Assembly (NCBI RefSeq): GCF_014269185.2
Contig: NZ_JABWRZ020000001.1
Span: forward strand, 831,001-895,000
DNA length: 64,000 nucleotides
Direction of reading: 5' to 3'
DNA from: Pseudomonas oryzicola
Lineage (GTDB): Bacteria; Pseudomonadota; Gammaproteobacteria; Pseudomonadales; Pseudomonadaceae
Part shown: positions 62,151-64,000 of the stretch, piece by piece
Position numbering within the stretch: position 1 is the stretch's first letter
How the letters are laid out: each line of letters opens with the position of its first letter
The notes under the pieces: generated by a model
Databases searched by the model: none
Seen by the model: only the letters and a program-made list of their open reading frames with translations
Told to the model about the DNA's origin: nothing
Translations under genes and position numbers: made by a program

Positions 62151-62737
62151 GCCTGGGCGCGGTCCGCAACTGGGTGTTCGACATGGACGGCACCCTGACC
62201 GTGGCCGTGCACGACTATGCCGCCATCCGCGTGGCGCTGGGCATCCCGACCGAGCACGACATTCTGACGCACCTGGCAGCCCTGCCGGCGGACGAAGCGG
62301 CGGCCAAGCATGCCTGGCTGCTGGAGCACGAGCGCGACCTGGCGGTTGCTGCCACGGCGGCCATCGGGGCGGTGGAACTGGTGCGCGAACTGGCCGAGCG
62401 TGGTTGTCGATTGGGCATTCTGACCCGCAATGCGCGCGACCTGGCTCAGGTAACGCTGGAGGCCATCGGCCTGGCGGACTGCTTCCCGGTCGCGCACATT
62501 CTCGGGCGCGACGAAGCAGTGCCCAAGCCGAGCCCGGACGGGTTGCTGAAGATCGCCGGTGCCTGGGGCGTGGCACCCCACGAGCTGGTGATGGTGGGGG
62601 ATTACCGGTTTGACCTGGTTTGTGGGCGTGCGGCAGGGGCGCGCACGGTGCTGGTGAACTTGCCGGACAACCCATGGCCGGAACTGGTGGACTGGCATGC
62701 GGCCGATTGCCGGGCATTGAAGGTGATGCTGGGCTGA
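62147..62737 (+). CDS. HAD-superfamily hydrolase
   Basis: 196 residues. HAD motif I FDMDGTLT, motif II LGILTRN, motif III with Lys in AVPKPSPDGLL and motif IV GDYRFDLVCGRAAGA. Small helical cap. Probably a phosphatase of a small metabolite; specificity not known. Coupled to tesB by a 4-base overlap, so the pair may act in the same pathway. Confidence 0.88.
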   Translation: MSLGAVRNWVFDMDGTLTVAVHDYAAIRVALGIPTEHDILTHLAALPADEAAAKHAWLLEHERDLAVAATAAIGAVELVRELAERGCRLGILTRNARDLAQVTLEAIGLADCFPVAHILGRDEAVPKPSPDGLLKIAGAWGVAPHELVMVGDYRFDLVCGRAAGARTVLVNLPDNPWPELVDWHAADCRALKVMLG

Positions 62738-62761
62738 ACATTGTTCTGCCTGTGCTACCCG

Positions 62762-62790
62762 CTTCGCAGGGACGGGGTTGCCCGCGAAGG
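62762..62790. repeat. Single REP-like element
   Basis: CTTCGC (62762-62767) and GCGAAG (62784-62789) around CCCGCGAAGG and GGGGTTGCC, a half-site version of the REP core, between the HAD gene and the dehydrogenase gene. Confidence 0.4.
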
Positions 62791-62845
62791 GGCCGGACCT
62801 GTCTATGCTGAACCTCAAACTTTTCCCTGAACGGAGACCCTACCC

Positions 62846-63856
62846 ATGACCAGCAAGGCCATCTACATTCAACCCGGCGGCGGCTACGACAAGGTCGAAG
62901 TCGGCACTTGCGAGGCCCCCGCACCCCAGGCCGACGAGATCACCGTTCGGCTGCACGCCAACTCCCTCAACTACCACGACTTCGCCGTGGTCAGCGGCAT
63001 GTGGGGGCCGAGCGAGCGGCGCATTCCCATGGCTGATGGCGCGGGTGAAGTGGTGGCGGTGGGTAGCGGGGTCAGCGAATTCCAGGTCGGCGACAATGTG
63101 GTCAGCACCTTCTTCCCCGACTGGCTCGACGGCCAGGCCAATGTCGAAGGCTTCGCCAGGGTACCCGGCGATGGTATCGATGGTTACGCCCGCGAACAGG
63201 TCACTGCCCGCGCCACTGCGTTCACCCTGGCGCCCAAGGGCTTCAGCCACGCCGAAGCCGCCACCCTGACCACCGCCGGCCTTACCGCCTGGCGTGCGCT
63301 GATGAGCGATGACCACCTCAAACCCGGTGATACAGTACTGGTGCAAGGTACCGGTGGCGTGTCGATCTTCGCCCTGCAGTTCGCCAAGCTCGCCGGCGCC
63401 ACGGTGATCGCCACCTCGTCCAGCGACACCAAGCTCGAGCGCCTCAAGGCCTTGGGGGCCGACCACCTGATCAACTACAAAAGCACCCCGGCCTGGGGTG
63501 AGAAAGTGCGCGAGCTGACCGGCAATCGTGGTGTCGACCATGTGATCGAAGTGGGCGGCCCGGCGACGCTGGAGCAATCGATGATCGCCACGCGCATTGG
63601 TGGGCAGGTGTCGTTGATCGGTATCCTCACTGGCGTGGCCGGGCAGTTGCCGCTGGTGCAGGCGCTGGTGCGGCAGATTCGCCTGCAGGGCGTGTTGGTG
63701 GGCAGCCGCGCGCAGCAGCAGGCCATGGTGCGGGCGATCGATGCCAATGGCTTGCGGCCAGTGGTGGACAAACACTTCGAGCTGGAACAGATCGTCGAGG
63801 CGTTCCGCTACCAGGAAAGCAACCGCCATTTCGGCAAGATCTGCCTCACGTTCTGA
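62846..63856 (+). CDS. Zinc-type MDR alcohol dehydrogenase family protein
   Basis: 336 residues. N-terminal GroES-like domain (ADGAGEVVAVGSGVSEFQVGD) and Rossmann fold VLVQGTGGVSIFALQFAKLAGATVIATSSS. The zinc-ligand Cys/His pattern of classical alcohol dehydrogenases is missing, so it may be a quinone-reductase-like or other MDR enzyme; substrate not known. Confidence 0.85.
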   Translation: MTSKAIYIQPGGGYDKVEVGTCEAPAPQADEITVRLHANSLNYHDFAVVSGMWGPSERRIPMADGAGEVVAVGSGVSEFQVGDNVVSTFFPDWLDGQANVEGFARVPGDGIDGYAREQVTARATAFTLAPKGFSHAEAATLTTAGLTAWRALMSDDHLKPGDTVLVQGTGGVSIFALQFAKLAGATVIATSSSDTKLERLKALGADHLINYKSTPAWGEKVRELTGNRGVDHVIEVGGPATLEQSMIATRIGGQVSLIGILTGVAGQLPLVQALVRQIRLQGVLVGSRAQQQAMVRAIDANGLRPVVDKHFELEQIVEAFRYQESNRHFGKICLTF

Positions 63857-63859
63857 ATG

Positions 63860-63897
63860 GCCGCCACAGGCCGTGCCCTTGCGGAACGGCCTGCGGC
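63860..63897. terminator. Imperfect hairpin after the MDR gene
   Basis: GCCGC plus AGGCCGT (63860-63874, 3-base bulge) pairs with ACGGCCTGCGGC (63886-63897). Serves the convergent pair; no T-tract. Confidence 0.4.
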
Positions 63898-63904
63898 AGG
63901 TGGG

Positions 63905-64000
63905 TTACTCGATATGTTCGGGCTTTAGCAGTTTCAACCCCTGGCTGCTGCTGTAGCCGTGGATCTCCTGTACATCCAGGTTTCGCATGAAATCAATGAT
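63905..64000 (-). CDS. C-terminal 31 codons of a gene cut by the right edge
   Basis: Open on the minus strand to the window edge, ending FMRNLDVQEIHGYSSSQGLKLLKPEHIE and a TAA stop at 63907-63905. EIHGY with a preceding hydrophobic pattern resembles the last strand and helix of EAL-type domains, but 31 residues are too few to be sure. It converges on the MDR gene. Confidence 0.5.
   Translation of the reverse strand: MIDFMRNLDVQEIHGYSSSQGLKLLKPEHIE

Overview
This 64 kb window is chromosomal DNA of a fluorescent pseudomonad, most likely of the Pseudomonas putida group. The basis is high GC throughout, proteins that read as typical Pseudomonas orthologues, a gene order I recognise from that group (fis-dusB-prmA, proA-nadD-rsfS-rlmH-mrdA-rodA, lipB-lipA, leuS-lptE-holA, thiD-thiE-hemL), and REP palindromes of the P. 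putida type between genes. Almost all of it is core genome. I see no phage, insertion sequence, CRISPR array, rRNA or tRNA gene.

Layout. 1-5.7 kb, minus strand: purH (cut by the left edge), fis, dusB, a zinc-ribbon/DUF3426 membrane protein, prmA and a MaoC/PhaJ-type hydratase. 5.8-9.6 kb: an LrgA/LrgB pair, a Lon N-domain protein, then (minus) a DedA-PAP2 fusion and a 3-methyladenine DNA glycosylase. 9.8-21.2 kb, plus strand: a long cell-envelope and cofactor block, proA, nadD, rsfS, rlmH, mrdA, rodA, mltB, rlpA, dacA, ybeD, lipB, lipA, joining NAD synthesis, ribosome silencing and maturation, the rod-shape elongation machinery, septal peptidoglycan trimming and lipoate synthesis. 21.3-28.4 kb: ldcA, then (minus) a lipoprotein transglycosylase, a short arfA with a terminator inside its coding region, holA, lptE and leuS. 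28.6-34.8 kb: a small unknown protein, an ElyC/YdcF-like protein, and the minus-strand operon phoH-ybeY-corC-lnt; a DUF1820 gene and a Sel1-repeat protein follow. 35-43.4 kb: hemL, thiE and thiD (minus), a LadS-like histidine kinase without receiver domain, an AidB-type acyl-CoA dehydrogenase and AMP nucleosidase.

43.4-64 kb is a looser mix: an RluE-type pseudouridine synthase, a DUF2788 peptide, two Lrp/AsnC regulators, a DUF6515 protein, a FieF-type cation exporter, a small lipoprotein, hrpB, two divergent paralogues of an unknown family next to a displaced copy of the hrpB 3' end, a YciC-like protein, a DUF2076 protein, a NYN nuclease next to a DnaQ-like exonuclease, a DMT exporter, an RhlE-type helicase, a BaiN-like flavoprotein, an HDAC-family deacetylase, a histidine phosphatase, a GNAT acetyltransferase, tesB, a HAD phosphatase, an MDR dehydrogenase, and the last 31 codons of a gene cut by the right edge.

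The most unusual points are the paralogue pair with the duplicated hrpB tail (about 50.0-51.5 kb), the arfA gene whose terminator precedes its own stop codon (23.69-23.85 kb), the absence of miaB upstream of phoH, and a 397-base gap at 44.86-45.25 kb that ends in a strong terminator and may hold a small RNA.
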